Positions 14,949 to 23,644 of a stretch of 39,742 nt of DNA are shown here, piece after piece; position 1 is the first letter of the stretch; every line of letters begins with the position of its first letter. The notes under the pieces were generated by a model that was not told where the DNA came from, did no database searches, and saw nothing but the letters and a program-made list of their open reading frames with translations. Origin of the DNA: an uncultured Ruminococcus sp. (GTDB lineage: Bacteria; Bacillota; Clostridia; Oscillospirales; Acutalibacteraceae); contig CAJOII010000041.1 in assembly GCA_905234535.1 (NCBI GenBank), positions 1 to 39,742 on the forward strand, in the 5' to 3' direction. The translations under genes were made by a program, and so were the position numbers.

Positions 14949-16537
14949 GTGTATATCATCATTTATGACTTCGGAACAAGCGCTGTTAAAACCTGCTTGT
15001 TTGAGATCGATTCGAAAATCCAACTTGCGGCAAGCGCTACCGCCGGCTACGGCATTTATATTTCTGACGACGGCGGCGCGGAACAAGATACGGAAGAATG
15101 GTGGGCGGCGATTTGCTCGACTACGAAAGATCTGCTTGAAAAGTCAGATGTAAAGCCTTCCGAAATAGAAGGAATGGCTTTCTGCTCGCAAATGCAGGGA
15201 TCGGTTTTTGTCGACGAAAAAGGAAACGCCCTTCGACGCCCGATGAACTATCTGGATCAAAAGGGCTTCAAAGAATACAAGGAATGTATGGGTCGCGGCG
15301 TCATCAAGGTTTCGGGCTGCAGCCTTTATAAGCTTGCGCGAAATTTGATCGTCAATTACGCCGGTTCGACCAGTGCGAAAGACCCGGTCTGGAAGTACAA
15401 GTGGGTAGAAAACAACGAGCCGGATGTTTTCAAAAGAATATATAAGTGGTTGGATATCGGCGACTATCTCGTATCTCGCTGCACGGGCAGGATCGTCAGG
15501 ACTGCGGATACTGCCTTTGCGACCTTCCTTTATGATACACGCAAGGAAAAGGAAGGCTGGAACAAAGGTCTTTTGAAGATGTATAAGGTCAACCCCGACC
15601 ATATGCCTCAGACCATCGACTGTACGGATCAGGTCGGAGGACTCACAAAGAAAGTGGCTCAGGAGCTCGGACTTGTTGAAGGGATCCCCGTTTTCGGGGG
15701 GGCGGCGACACGACCTTTGTCAATATCGGCTCCGGATGTACTCGACCCGGCGACACGCATATTTATGTCGGAACATCGGGATGGGTCTCGACCTTTTTGG
15801 ATCACCAGACCGTCGATATCAACGCCATGATAACGGGCGTTCTGTCAGCCAAACGCGGTTACTTCAATTATTACGCGGAGCTGGAAACAGCCGGAAAGTG
15901 CTTTGAATGGGTCATGGATCATCTCGCACTGGATGAGATAAATGTATATTTGGATCAAACCAAAGTAACGGATGTTGAGAGCAAATACCTGAGTCTTTAT
16001 GATTATCTTTCCGAAGAAGTCAGTAAAGTCCCTCCGGGAGCAAACGGCGTGATCTTCACCCCTTGGCTCCACGGCAACCGCTGTCCGTTTGAGGATTCCA
16101 ACGCCGGCGGAATGTTTTTTAACATCAGGATCGAAAACGGCAAAAGGGATATGATCCGTGCAGTGCTTGAGGGTATTTGCTACCACCTGCGCTGGCTGCT
16201 GGAATGCTCAGAGAAAAAGGTCAAAACATCTGATCCGATCCGATTTGTCGGCGGAGGAGCATTATCTCCCGTTACCTGCCAAATGCTCGCGGATATCACC
16301 GGACGGACCATAGAGACAGTAGACAATACACAGGAGGTCGGTGCCATCGGAACTGCTCTTGTCGTGGCGGCAGGAATCAAAGGCGAGGATGTGTTTGAAT
16401 TATCGCGCCGACTTGTTAAAGCCAACCGCGCTTATGTTCCTAATTCGGAGAACAAAGATGTATACGAGCGCAACTACACGGTGTTCAAAAAACTCTACAA
16501 ATCAAATGCCGCGTATTACAAACAATTGAACTCCTGA
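14949..16537 (+). pseudogene. FGGY-family carbohydrate kinase with a one-base frameshift
   Basis: Full length would be about 528 residues, normal for the xylulokinase-like FGGY group. The first frame (GTG 14949, GAGGAAC upstream) holds the N-terminal ATPase motif YDFGTSAVKTCLFEI and MNYLDQKGF. The second holds FVNIGSG...YVGTSGW, FTPWLHGNRCPFEDS and RFVGGGALSPVTCQMLADIT near the C-terminus. The break is in a run of seven G (15696-15702): with six G the frame reads GIPVFGGGDTTFVNIGSG, the expected glycine motif, with seven it runs into a premature stop at 15828. This may be a true mutation, a phase-variable tract or a sequencing error. The sugar substrate is not evident. Confidence 0.85.
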
Positions 16538-16603
16538 CGGACGGCGGCAAACGCAATTTATATGATTATCAGTTCATTCGGATCAATAAACGAGGAAGAA
16601 TAA

Positions 16604-16669
16604 ATGGATCTGACGCCGTGTTCAAAAGTATCTATTGCGGCATCAGAAGAGAAAACACTGATTTCATGA
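16604..16669 (+). CDS. Possible 21-residue peptide or gene relic before the transporter
   Basis: ATG 16604 follows GAGGAAG by six bases and opens a frame, MDLTPCSKVSIAASEEKTLI, ending at TGA 16669, 19 bases before the transporter start. It could be the head of a deleted gene of the sugar cassette, since a good ribosome site is kept, or a short leader peptide. Not recognised. Confidence 0.25.
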   Translation: MDLTPCSKVSIAASEEKTLIS

Positions 16670-16688
16670 ATCATGAATGAGGGAAAAT

Positions 16689-18185
16689 ATGGATGACAAT
16701 GTTAAAATAAATTGGAAAGTAAAGTTTTTCTATGGTATGGGGGATTTGTCCGCCAATATTTTACTTGCCGCATTTTCTTTTTATCTGCTGTTTTTCATGG
16801 TCAGCATCGGCGGCCTCAAACCGGCTCTTGCATCTCTTGTCTTTTTGGTCGCGAAAATCTGGGACGCGATAACAGATGTGTGGATGGGACGGATAAGCGA
16901 CAACACAAAATCCAAATTTGGAAAAAGACGAGTCTATATGATATTCGGAGCCGTTCCGTTCGGACTGATGTTCATCATATTATGGCTCTGCCCCTTCTCC
17001 GTCGAGACATCTCAATTTGTTAAGTTCGTTTATTATCTGATGGCGTATTGTTTGTTTAACACTACATATACGATCGTGTATGTTCCGTATAACTCGCTCA
17101 CTGCGAATATTACGGACGATTACGATCAGAGAAGCAGCTTAACGACTGTCAGAATCGTGCTTGCCAATGTGGGTCTGATACTGGGTGCGGCTTTGTTCGG
17201 ACTGTTTGCCGGAGACAATACCGTATTCTCGGATATGTTTACCCGCGCCGGATACACCCGATTTGAAGCAATAAAAAACTCGTATCTGGTCTCGAGCGCG
17301 ATATTCGGCCTTCTTGCCAGTGTGACGATGCTGATCTCCGGTCTGAATGTCAAAGAAAGATATACGGGAAGTGAAGAGAAAAACTCGTACGGACTGTTCA
17401 GGACTCTGTATCAGTTCATTAAAATGAAGGAATTCAGATACACAACGGCGTATTATCTGACCAGTATGCTGGGATTCGATATCCTCTTGGCGTTGTTTAT
17501 GTTTTATATCCAGGACAGTCTTGGATATGCGCCCGACGGTATCCTTTCAATGATTTTCGTCGCGATTCCCTTGCTTGTGGCGATGGCGACATCTGTCGTC
17601 TGGGACAAACTGTCGGCAAAATATGAAAAACACAGAGTGTATTTGATCTCGGTGATAATCACCTCCATCGGGCTAATCATCGCTCTGCTCGTCCCTTCGT
17701 TCAAAGGCGAAATGTATCAGTCTGTCTCCGCTTCCATGGGAGAACTGCTTACATCAGGTACTTCGATATTCCTGACATTGGCGGTATTTGTAGTCGGGTG
17801 CGGAATGAGCGGCATTCAAATCCTCCCGTACGCTTCTATTCCGGATATAGTGGAACTCGACGAATATACATACGGAATCCGGAGAGAGGGCGCATATTAC
17901 GGCGTGCAAAGTTTTATCTACAAGCTCTCAAACGGCATCGCGCTTGCGCTTGTATCTCTTCTTCTGCAGCTGTTCCAGTATAAAGAGACCCCTTTCTTGG
18001 ATGAGGGAACGGGCGAGGTCGTTTACTCATGCGTACAATCTCAAACGGCACAAGATGCAGTCAGAATCATCTTCTGTGTTCTTCCGGTAGCGATATTCGT
18101 TTTTTCAATAATATGCGCTTTTAAAGCCAATATGGGAAGAAACAGATTTAATGTCATAAAAGAGGAATTGGCTAAAAGGAGATAA
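16689..18185 (+). CDS. GPH-family sugar:cation symporter (MFS)
   Basis: 498 residues with twelve hydrophobic segments. Signatures of the glycoside-pentoside-hexuronide:cation symporter family: FFYGMGDLSANI at the start, WDAITDVWMGRISDNTKSKFGKRRVY in loop 2-3 (the family's D-x3-G-x5-D pattern), and YASIPDIVELDEYTYGIRREG in the second half. It would import a sugar or glycoside with Na+ or H+. ATG 16689 is preferred to ATG 16677 because GAGGG (16679-16683) is then correctly spaced. It follows the FGGY kinase and HAD phosphatase, suggesting one uptake and phosphorylation cassette; the kinase is broken. Base composition is more AT-rich than the flanking core genes. Confidence 0.88.
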   Translation: MDDNVKINWKVKFFYGMGDLSANILLAAFSFYLLFFMVSIGGLKPALASLVFLVAKIWDAITDVWMGRISDNTKSKFGKRRVYMIFGAVPFGLMFIILWLCPFSVETSQFVKFVYYLMAYCLFNTTYTIVYVPYNSLTANITDDYDQRSSLTTVRIVLANVGLILGAALFGLFAGDNTVFSDMFTRAGYTRFEAIKNSYLVSSAIFGLLASVTMLISGLNVKERYTGSEEKNSYGLFRTLYQFIKMKEFRYTTAYYLTSMLGFDILLALFMFYIQDSLGYAPDGILSMIFVAIPLLVAMATSVVWDKLSAKYEKHRVYLISVIITSIGLIIALLVPSFKGEMYQSVSASMGELLTSGTSIFLTLAVFVVGCGMSGIQILPYASIPDIVELDEYTYGIRREGAYYGVQSFIYKLSNGIALALVSLLLQLFQYKETPFLDEGTGEVVYSCVQSQTAQDAVRIIFCVLPVAIFVFSIICAFKANMGRNRFNVIKEELAKRR

Positions 18186-18248
18186 TATAAAAAGCATCAG
18201 GTCTTGACGAGAAATAGCCAACGAACATAAAAGGGAGAATATAAAGCC

Positions 18249-19727
18249 ATGATGAACAAGATCGAGGAAGCCATCATCTATGCTACCGTTATGCATCAGG
18301 GAAAGGTGCGCAAGCTGGGTAACACCCCATACATACTGCATCCGCTGGAGGTGGCGCAGATCCTTTCTGCCATGACCAACGACCAAGACATCATCACCGC
18401 GGGCATCCTGCACGACATCGTAGAGGATACCGACGGTACGCTGGAGGAGATCGAAACGCGCTTCGGCGAGCGAGTAGCCTTTTTGGTGTCATCCGAATCA
18501 GAGAATAGTTATCCGGGAGAAAGTAAGGATGCCAGTTGGAAGCGGCGCAAGGAGGAATCCCTGAAGGTCCTGAAGAATACCGATGATCAAGGCGTTCGGA
18601 TGCTTTGGTTGGCTGATAAACTTGCGAATATCCGCTCTCTGGCGAGCGGATATTCGGAGTACGGGGAGCAGCTGTGGGAGAGTTTCCATCAGCGTGATCC
18701 CGAGATGCAGCACTGGTACTACCGGACCGTTGCCGAGCAGCTGGAGCTTTCGCTGAATAAAACCGGTGCGTTCAAAGAATTTATCAAGCATATCAATTTC
18801 ATATGGCCGGGCTCCTTCGATTCCGACAAGGCGCGGTACAGAAAGTACCGGGAGGTGTCCGTCGATGGATGCAAGCGCATCGGCAGCGGAGCGAAGGGCG
18901 ATGTGTATCGCTACGACGACGAGCTGGTGATCAAGGTCTACAACAGGAACAACACCTACAGCGATGTGGAGCGTGAAATCGCCATGGCGCGCAAGGCCTT
19001 TATCCTTGGCGTCCCCACCGCTATCTCCTTTGGTATCGTATCGGTGGGAGATAAGTACGGGGCGATGTACGAGCTGGTGGATTCTGAGACGATCTCAAGC
19101 TATATTGCGAACAATCCCTCTCAGGTGGAGGTCTACGCAAAAATGATGGCAGAGCTTGCTCACATTATCCACAGTACGGAGGTCACAGCTGAGGACGGCT
19201 TCCCGTTGGCAACGGATCGGGTACGCGACTACATCGAGGGAGGTATCGGACATGAGGACTTAGCGCTTGCCGCGAAGGTAAACGCGCTTCTGTCGGCTCT
19301 GCCCGATACAGATACCCTGCTGCACGGCGATTTTCACACAGGGAATGTATTTTTGCAGCGAGGCGAGCCTCTGCTGATCGACATGGATCGGCTCGCCGTG
19401 GGACATCCTATCATAGAGCTTAGCGACCTGTATTATTTTTATGTGATCCTCGGAGAGGAAGCCCCCACTGTGGTCGAGAAGTTTATGGGCTTTTCCTATG
19501 ATACTGCGCGCCGTTTTATGCGTCTGTTCCTGAAATACTATCTGGGAACGGAGGATGAAGAACGGTTGAGCGAGGTTGAGAGGAAAGCGTCGATCATCGG
19601 CTACAGCCGCTTGATCCGTAAGATCCGCAAGAAAAGAAAGACGGTCGACTCAGATCGCCTGCTGATCCGTCAATGCGTGGAGAAAATCGCTGATCTGACA
19701 GACGGGATCGACAACTTAGCATTCTGA
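18249..19727 (+). CDS. Fusion of a SpoT/MESH1-like HD hydrolase and an APH-type kinase
   Basis: 492 residues, intact. Residues 1-180 form an HD domain of the (p)ppGpp-hydrolase type: HQGKVRKLGNTPYILHP with His31, LHDIVEDT with His55-Asp56 and Glu59-Asp60, and LADKLANIR with Asp123 and Asn127. There is no synthetase or TGS domain, as in small alarmone hydrolases. Residues about 205-490 are a protein-kinase-like phosphotransferase: glycine loop IGSGAKGDVYR (211-221), Lys229 in VIKVY, catalytic HGDFHTGN at 359-366 and metal-binding IDMDR at 377-381, as in aminoglycoside and small-molecule kinases (TIGR02172-like). The two activities in one chain suggest a nucleotide or small-molecule switch; the substrate is unknown. 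AAGGGAG lies 12 bases before ATG 18249. Confidence 0.85.
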   Translation: MMNKIEEAIIYATVMHQGKVRKLGNTPYILHPLEVAQILSAMTNDQDIITAGILHDIVEDTDGTLEEIETRFGERVAFLVSSESENSYPGESKDASWKRRKEESLKVLKNTDDQGVRMLWLADKLANIRSLASGYSEYGEQLWESFHQRDPEMQHWYYRTVAEQLELSLNKTGAFKEFIKHINFIWPGSFDSDKARYRKYREVSVDGCKRIGSGAKGDVYRYDDELVIKVYNRNNTYSDVEREIAMARKAFILGVPTAISFGIVSVGDKYGAMYELVDSETISSYIANNPSQVEVYAKMMAELAHIIHSTEVTAEDGFPLATDRVRDYIEGGIGHEDLALAAKVNALLSALPDTDTLLHGDFHTGNVFLQRGEPLLIDMDRLAVGHPIIELSDLYYFYVILGEEAPTVVEKFMGFSYDTARRFMRLFLKYYLGTEDEERLSEVERKASIIGYSRLIRKIRKKRKTVDSDRLLIRQCVEKIADLTDGIDNLAF

Positions 19728-19822
19728 GTGATACAGGCTTAATAAATCGGCGCTGATGATTCAACAACCGTTTCTACGCATATTTGAGGAATCATACTGA
19801 ACAACCGAAAGGAGAAAAAACG

Positions 19823-20203
19823 ATGAAAATCACAAGCTTTAACCCGCTGATTGTTACCAAGGATGTAGAGGCAGTCGCTCGCCTGTTTGAGGCACTGGGT
19901 TTTGAAAAACAACATAATCCCAGCGGAACCTCAGCTGTCGGGAACGAGTATACAAGTTATCGGATGACTGACGCGAACGGTTTTCATGTGGATGTATCCA
20001 CCAGTACCGGGGCGCTGGAGAAGGATTTTACCGGTATTTGTATGAATGTAGACAACTTTGACGAAGCCTATGATTTTCTGATTGCTCACGGCTTTATCAA
20101 CGGGCAGAACGGGACGGTGACAGAAACCGGCTCGGCGAAGGCGTGCATTCTGTTCTCACCCTCGGGATTCGGCATCAACCTGATCCAGCATATCCGGAAG
20201 TAA
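19823..20203 (+). CDS. VOC (glyoxalase/bleomycin-resistance fold) protein
   Basis: 126 residues, one VOC module pair: it starts KITSFNPLIVTKDVEAVARL, has FHVDVSTS in the middle, and FDEAYDFLIAHGF then LFSPSGFGINLIQHI at the end, the usual beta-alpha-beta-beta-beta units. Members bind metals and act as glyoxalases, dioxygenases or drug-binding proteins; the ligands here are not clear enough to say. ATG 19823 has AAAGGAG eight bases upstream. It lies 95 bases after the HD-kinase gene, in the same direction. Its C-terminal strand resembles the tail of the chimeric relic at 12075. Confidence 0.8.
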   Translation: MKITSFNPLIVTKDVEAVARLFEALGFEKQHNPSGTSAVGNEYTSYRMTDANGFHVDVSTSTGALEKDFTGICMNVDNFDEAYDFLIAHGFINGQNGTVTETGSAKACILFSPSGFGINLIQHIRK

Positions 20204-20224
20204 ACTTTCCGATTACTCCCGCTG

Positions 20225-20488
20225 TTATTCTTTCATGAATACTTCTGTTGTCATCTTAACTCCGAGTTTAAATCCTTCGAGATATGCGTCACATTCTGAC
20301 AGAGCGATAAGCGGCATCTGACAGTTTTCTATCTGCTCCGGTTTTTCTTTTTACTGTTCGTCAGTCAAAAATCCATTCATTTCATTAAGTAGACCTGTCG
20401 TCTTGGACAGCTTTTTCTTGGTATCTTTGCTCTGATGATACTCACTCGGATTGATATTCCTATAGTAGAAGTTCTTTAATGTAGTCAT
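20225..20488 (-). pseudogene. DUF6809-like small protein interrupted by an in-frame TAA
   Basis: From ATG 20488 (GGAGG nine bases upstream) the frame reads MTTLKNFYYRNINPSEYHQS and stops at TAA 20353-20351 after 45 codons. In the same frame a further 41 codons follow, ending AYLEGFKLGVKMTTEVFMKE before TAA 20225. Start and end together match a family of clostridial proteins of 85-110 residues that I know as DUF6809 (name from memory), with an N-terminal FYYGNINP and a C-terminal FxxGFxLGxxM motif. Either a recent nonsense mutation or the sole 45-residue product is made. Function unknown. Confidence 0.65.
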
Positions 20489-20813
20489 GATACCGTGCCT
20501 CCCTTTCAAGCACAGTACAATACCACATATATGTAATAAGTCAAGCAGAATGATACTTTAAAAAGAGAAATTGGCTCAAATTACTCGTAAACGCGCAATT
20601 CAGCGATAAAGGGGTAAGGATAACTCTACCTTAACCGCCTCGAATAAGGCTTGAAACAACGGCTTAAACAGTGTCCTTTTGAGGATAACTTTTCACACAT
20701 TTCCGCATTATAGAAAAAGCTCTTTTCATATCCCGTTTGATGAAAGTGAAGACAAGTATTCACTTATATGATATGACCCGCTGTGATTGCAATTTACTGC
20801 GAGCTGACTCTTT
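20489..20813. other. 325 bp without a recognisable gene
   Basis: AT-rich sequence upstream of the DUF6809-like relic. On the minus strand a 21-codon frame (MKRAFSIMRK...) ends in TAA and resembles nothing I know. No tRNA, terminator or repeat of the families described here is seen. Probably eroded DNA. Confidence 0.5.
20517..20544 (-). promoter_or_regulatory. Promoter of the DUF6809-like gene
   Basis: Minus strand TTGACT (20544-20539), 16 bases, TATTGT (20522-20517), then the start codon about 30 bases on. The promoter and ribosome site are intact although the gene is broken. Confidence 0.6.
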
Positions 20814-20814
20814 A

Positions 20815-20970
20815 TACTAATCCTTGATAAAAACCTTTATCATCTTTTGGGCTATATTCCGCATAGCTTTGTTGGACTCCTTGACAGGCGCCAGCCTGCC
20901 TGCGTCGTCCGCCGCGCTCTGCGAAATCTATCCCTAATATCTTATTAAATCTTTTTATCAAGGATTAGTA
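20815..20970 (+). repeat. Miniature inverted-repeat element, copy B (156 bp)
   Basis: Left end TACTAATCCTTGATAAAAA and right end TTTTTATCAAGGATTAGTA are exact inverses (one further A/T pair at 20814/20971 extends them to 20 bp). The core TTGACAGGCGCCAGCCTG (20881-20898) is identical to copy A and lies 66 bases from the left end, against 68 in copy A. Outside the core and the first seven terminal bases the arms differ from copy A but still pair with each other. Confidence 0.87.
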
Positions 20971-21035
20971 TGATTGCAAGGTTGCAAGTGTGTGTATGGG
21001 TATGCAATCTTGCCTTAGCTGTTCAGCACCAAAAG

Positions 21036-21070
21036 CTAAAAAGCTGTCTTGGATATCCAAGACAGCTTTT
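21036..21070 (-). terminator. Strong hairpin, terminator for the mutS2 operon
   Basis: AAAAGCTGTCTTGGAT pairs with ATCCAAGACAGCTTTT (21039-21070), and on the minus strand the stem runs into TTTTTAG. It lies 165 bp downstream of the mutS2 stop. The plus strand also ends in TTTT, so it may work both ways. Confidence 0.75.
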
Positions 21071-21195
21071 CTGTATCCTATTCAGTTCTCATTTTTTCCG
21101 TTAAGAACATCGCCCTTTGTGGGGAAAGGAGGAGCCGCGGCACGAGAGGGGGCGTATCTACCGGGTACGCCTTACGAGTATAAAGAGCGCCTTGC

Positions 21196-21237
21196 CCTAC
21201 AACTGTAAACTAAGAACTGAGAACTGACAGCTGCTTA
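21196..21237 (+). repeat. Heptad array ending on the mutS2 stop codon
   Basis: Six in-register units: CCTACAA, CTGTAAA, CTAAGAA, CTGAGAA, CTGACAG, CTGCTTA. The last contains the TAA (minus strand) of mutS2 at 21237-21235. It is preceded by GCGCCTTGCCCTACA, which also precedes the array at 29657. Confidence 0.8.
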
Positions 21238-23589
21238 TTTCAGCTCGACGATGGTAACGCCCGATTCGCCCTCGCCGAAGGTGCCGAGCCGAAAGCTCTT
21301 GACCGATTTATGGTGTCGCAGATACTTTTGAATCTCCGATCTTAAGACGCCGGTGCCCTTGCCGTGGATGATCGTCATGGTGTGGGTGTTCGAGAGCACG
21401 CAGGAGTCGATCGCCGCGTCTACCGTCAGCACCGCTTCGTCGGCGGTCTGACCTCTGACATCGATCTCGGTCGATGCCGAGCGGGTGACGCTCTTCGTGA
21501 TATGGCGCTCTCTTCTGCCGTTCTGCGTCACCTTCTCCTCATTCAAGAGTCTGAGGTTTGAGAGCTTGACGCGGGTCTTGATGATGCCCGCCTGCACGAG
21601 CACCGAGCCGTTCTCGGGCTTAGAGAGCACCTCAGCCTTTTTATCGATATCGAATATCAGCACCTTGTCGCCGACTTTGAGCTCTCTCGGGAGCTTGTAG
21701 TCGGATTCTTTCTGCACAGCGACGGGATCGGCGGTCTCTTCTAAGCTGCGGATACCTTTTTTGATCTTCGATTTTGAGTCCGATTCCTGATGCTTACGCG
21801 CTTTATCGAGCTCGTCTAAGAGCGCGTATGCCTGCGCCCGTGTCTTTGTGGTGAGCTCCTGAGCCTCCCGTTTGGCGGAATTTATCTCACGCTGAGCGTC
21901 TGACTTTGCTCTTTCGAGCGCCTGCTCGGCTTCTTTTAATCTTTCTTCAGCGCGGGCGGTCGTCTGACGAGCCTGTTCGAGCTCGTCGGAGAGCTTCTGG
22001 CGGCTCAGCTCCAGGCTCTCGACCACATCCTCAAACTGTCGGCTCTCGGAGGAGGTGAGCGTCTTCGCGCGCTCGATTACCTTGTCCGACAGTCCCAAGC
22101 GGCTTGAGATCGCGAACGCGTTTGACTTGCCGGGAACGCCGATGAGCAGCTTGTAGGTGGGTCTGAGGGTCTTGACATCAAACTCGCAGCAGCCGTTCTC
22201 AACGCCGTCGGTCTTGAGCGCGAACTCCTTGAGCTCCGCGTAGTGGGTGGTGGCGGCGATCTTCGCGCCCTTTTCTCTGAGCTCCTCCAAAATCGCTACC
22301 GCGAGCGCCGCGCCCTCGACGGGATCGGTACCCGCGCCGAGCTCGTCGATCAGGCACAGGGTAGAGCGGTTCGCGCGCTTGATGATCCCGACGATGTTCG
22401 TCATATGCGCCGAGAAGGTGGAGAGAGACTGCTCGATGCTCTGCTCGTCACCGATGTCGACCAGCACGCGGTGAAACACCGAGAGGACAGAGCCGTCATC
22501 CGCGGGGATCATCAGTCCGCACATCGCCATCAGGGTCAGCAGCCCCAAGGTCTTGAGACACACGGTCTTGCCGCCGGTGTTGGGGCCGGTGATGACCAAG
22601 GTGTCGAAATTTTCTCCGAGCCTCAGGTCGGTCGGCACGACCCTGTCTGAGGGGATCAGCGGATGTCTCGCCCTTTTGAGCGCGATCACGCCGCTGTCGT
22701 TCAGCTTCGGCAGAGTCGCCTTCATCCGGTAGGCTAAGTGTGCCTTAGAGAAGATCAGGTTAAGCTCTACGAGCACATGATAGCTCTCGGCGATCTCATC
22801 CGCGCAGGCGGCGACGCTGCCGGTAAGCTCAAAGAGGATCCGCTCGATCTCTGCTTCCTCCTTGCCCTTTAAGACGCGGATCTCGTTGTTCGCGTTGACG
22901 ACGCCCATCGGCTCGATGAAGACGGTAGAGCCGGAGGACGAGGTGTCGTGGATCAGTCCCGCGACCATATTGCGGCATTCGCTCTTGACCGGCACGACAT
23001 ATCTGCCGTCGCGCTGGGTCACGAGCGCCTCTTGTAAGTACTTCTGATAGGTAGAGGAGCGGATGATTTTGTCGAGCACCTCGCGCGCTTTGGACGAGGC
23101 GATCCGCATATTGCGGCGGATGTCAGAGAGCTCGCGCGAGGCGTTGTCGGCGATCTCGTCCTCGGAGAGAATACAGGAGTGGATCTTGTCCATCAGGTTC
23201 GTGTTTGCGTAGAGAGAGAGAAAGTATCCGTCCAGAACGGTCCCGACGGACGCGCTCTTTGAGCGCCAGTCCTTCACGCCCTTGATTACTCTCAGCGCGG
23301 ACGCGACCGAGAGTAGCTCGGACGCGCTCAAGGCTCCTCCCGCCTGCGCCCGGCGAAGCGCGTTCGTGATATTCGTGATCCCGCCGAAGGACGGCGCGCC
23401 GAACCGCGCGATAAGCATATGCGCGTCGCGGGTCTGGTTGAGCAGCACCTCACATCTATGTATATCGTGCTCGGGCTCTATCGAGAGTGCGCGCTCCTTT
23501 GCGTCCTTGAGCGCGGTCTCGGATGCGAGCATCTCTAAGATCTTGTCGAGTTCCAGTGTTTTGTAGTGTCGGTTCATGTCTTTCATCAT
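21235..23589 (-). CDS. mutS2: MutS2 ATPase with Smr domain (ribosome-collision factor)
   Basis: 784 residues, full length. N-terminal core and lever helices (1-300), ATPase with Walker A GPNTGGKT near 335-342, Walker B CLIDELGAGTDP near 405-420, a long coiled coil (about 510-610), a KOW-like beta segment with GDKVLIF, and the C-terminal Smr nuclease-like domain from EIDVRGQ (about 707) with HGKGTGVLR. MutS2 does not do mismatch repair; in Bacillus it recognises collided ribosomes and splits them so RqcH can act, and in other bacteria it suppresses recombination. The start is ATG 23589 or 23586, three to six bases after AGAGG. It is last in the recO-mutS2 direction. A 220-bp second copy of its middle lies at 11836. 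Confidence 0.95.
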   Translation of the reverse strand: MMKDMNRHYKTLELDKILEMLASETALKDAKERALSIEPEHDIHRCEVLLNQTRDAHMLIARFGAPSFGGITNITNALRRAQAGGALSASELLSVASALRVIKGVKDWRSKSASVGTVLDGYFLSLYANTNLMDKIHSCILSEDEIADNASRELSDIRRNMRIASSKAREVLDKIIRSSTYQKYLQEALVTQRDGRYVVPVKSECRNMVAGLIHDTSSSGSTVFIEPMGVVNANNEIRVLKGKEEAEIERILFELTGSVAACADEIAESYHVLVELNLIFSKAHLAYRMKATLPKLNDSGVIALKRARHPLIPSDRVVPTDLRLGENFDTLVITGPNTGGKTVCLKTLGLLTLMAMCGLMIPADDGSVLSVFHRVLVDIGDEQSIEQSLSTFSAHMTNIVGIIKRANRSTLCLIDELGAGTDPVEGAALAVAILEELREKGAKIAATTHYAELKEFALKTDGVENGCCEFDVKTLRPTYKLLIGVPGKSNAFAISSRLGLSDKVIERAKTLTSSESRQFEDVVESLELSRQKLSDELEQARQTTARAEERLKEAEQALERAKSDAQREINSAKREAQELTTKTRAQAYALLDELDKARKHQESDSKSKIKKGIRSLEETADPVAVQKESDYKLPRELKVGDKVLIFDIDKKAEVLSKPENGSVLVQAGIIKTRVKLSNLRLLNEEKVTQNGRRERHITKSVTRSASTEIDVRGQTADEAVLTVDAAIDSCVLSNTHTMTIIHGKGTGVLRSEIQKYLRHHKSVKSFRLGTFGEGESGVTIVELK

Positions 23590-23644
23590 TTTCCTCTTAT
23601 GGATATCTGAAGGCGGCTTCTGTCATCGTTCATGATGACAGCTT

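Noticed and set aside
14949..15830. A genuine 293-residue short kinase
   Set aside because: The last residues after the G run (AATRPLSISAPDV...) are out of frame; family motifs continue in the second frame.
18249..20203. Toxin-antitoxin or phage-defence pair (HD-kinase plus VOC protein)
   Set aside because: The genes are 95 bp apart, not overlapping, and VOC proteins are not known antitoxins; no defence neighbours are present.
11607..21234. Integrative element or prophage
   Set aside because: No integrase, recombinase, relaxase, phage structural gene or tRNA attachment site is visible; only the mutS2 direct repeat and miniature elements suggest mobility.
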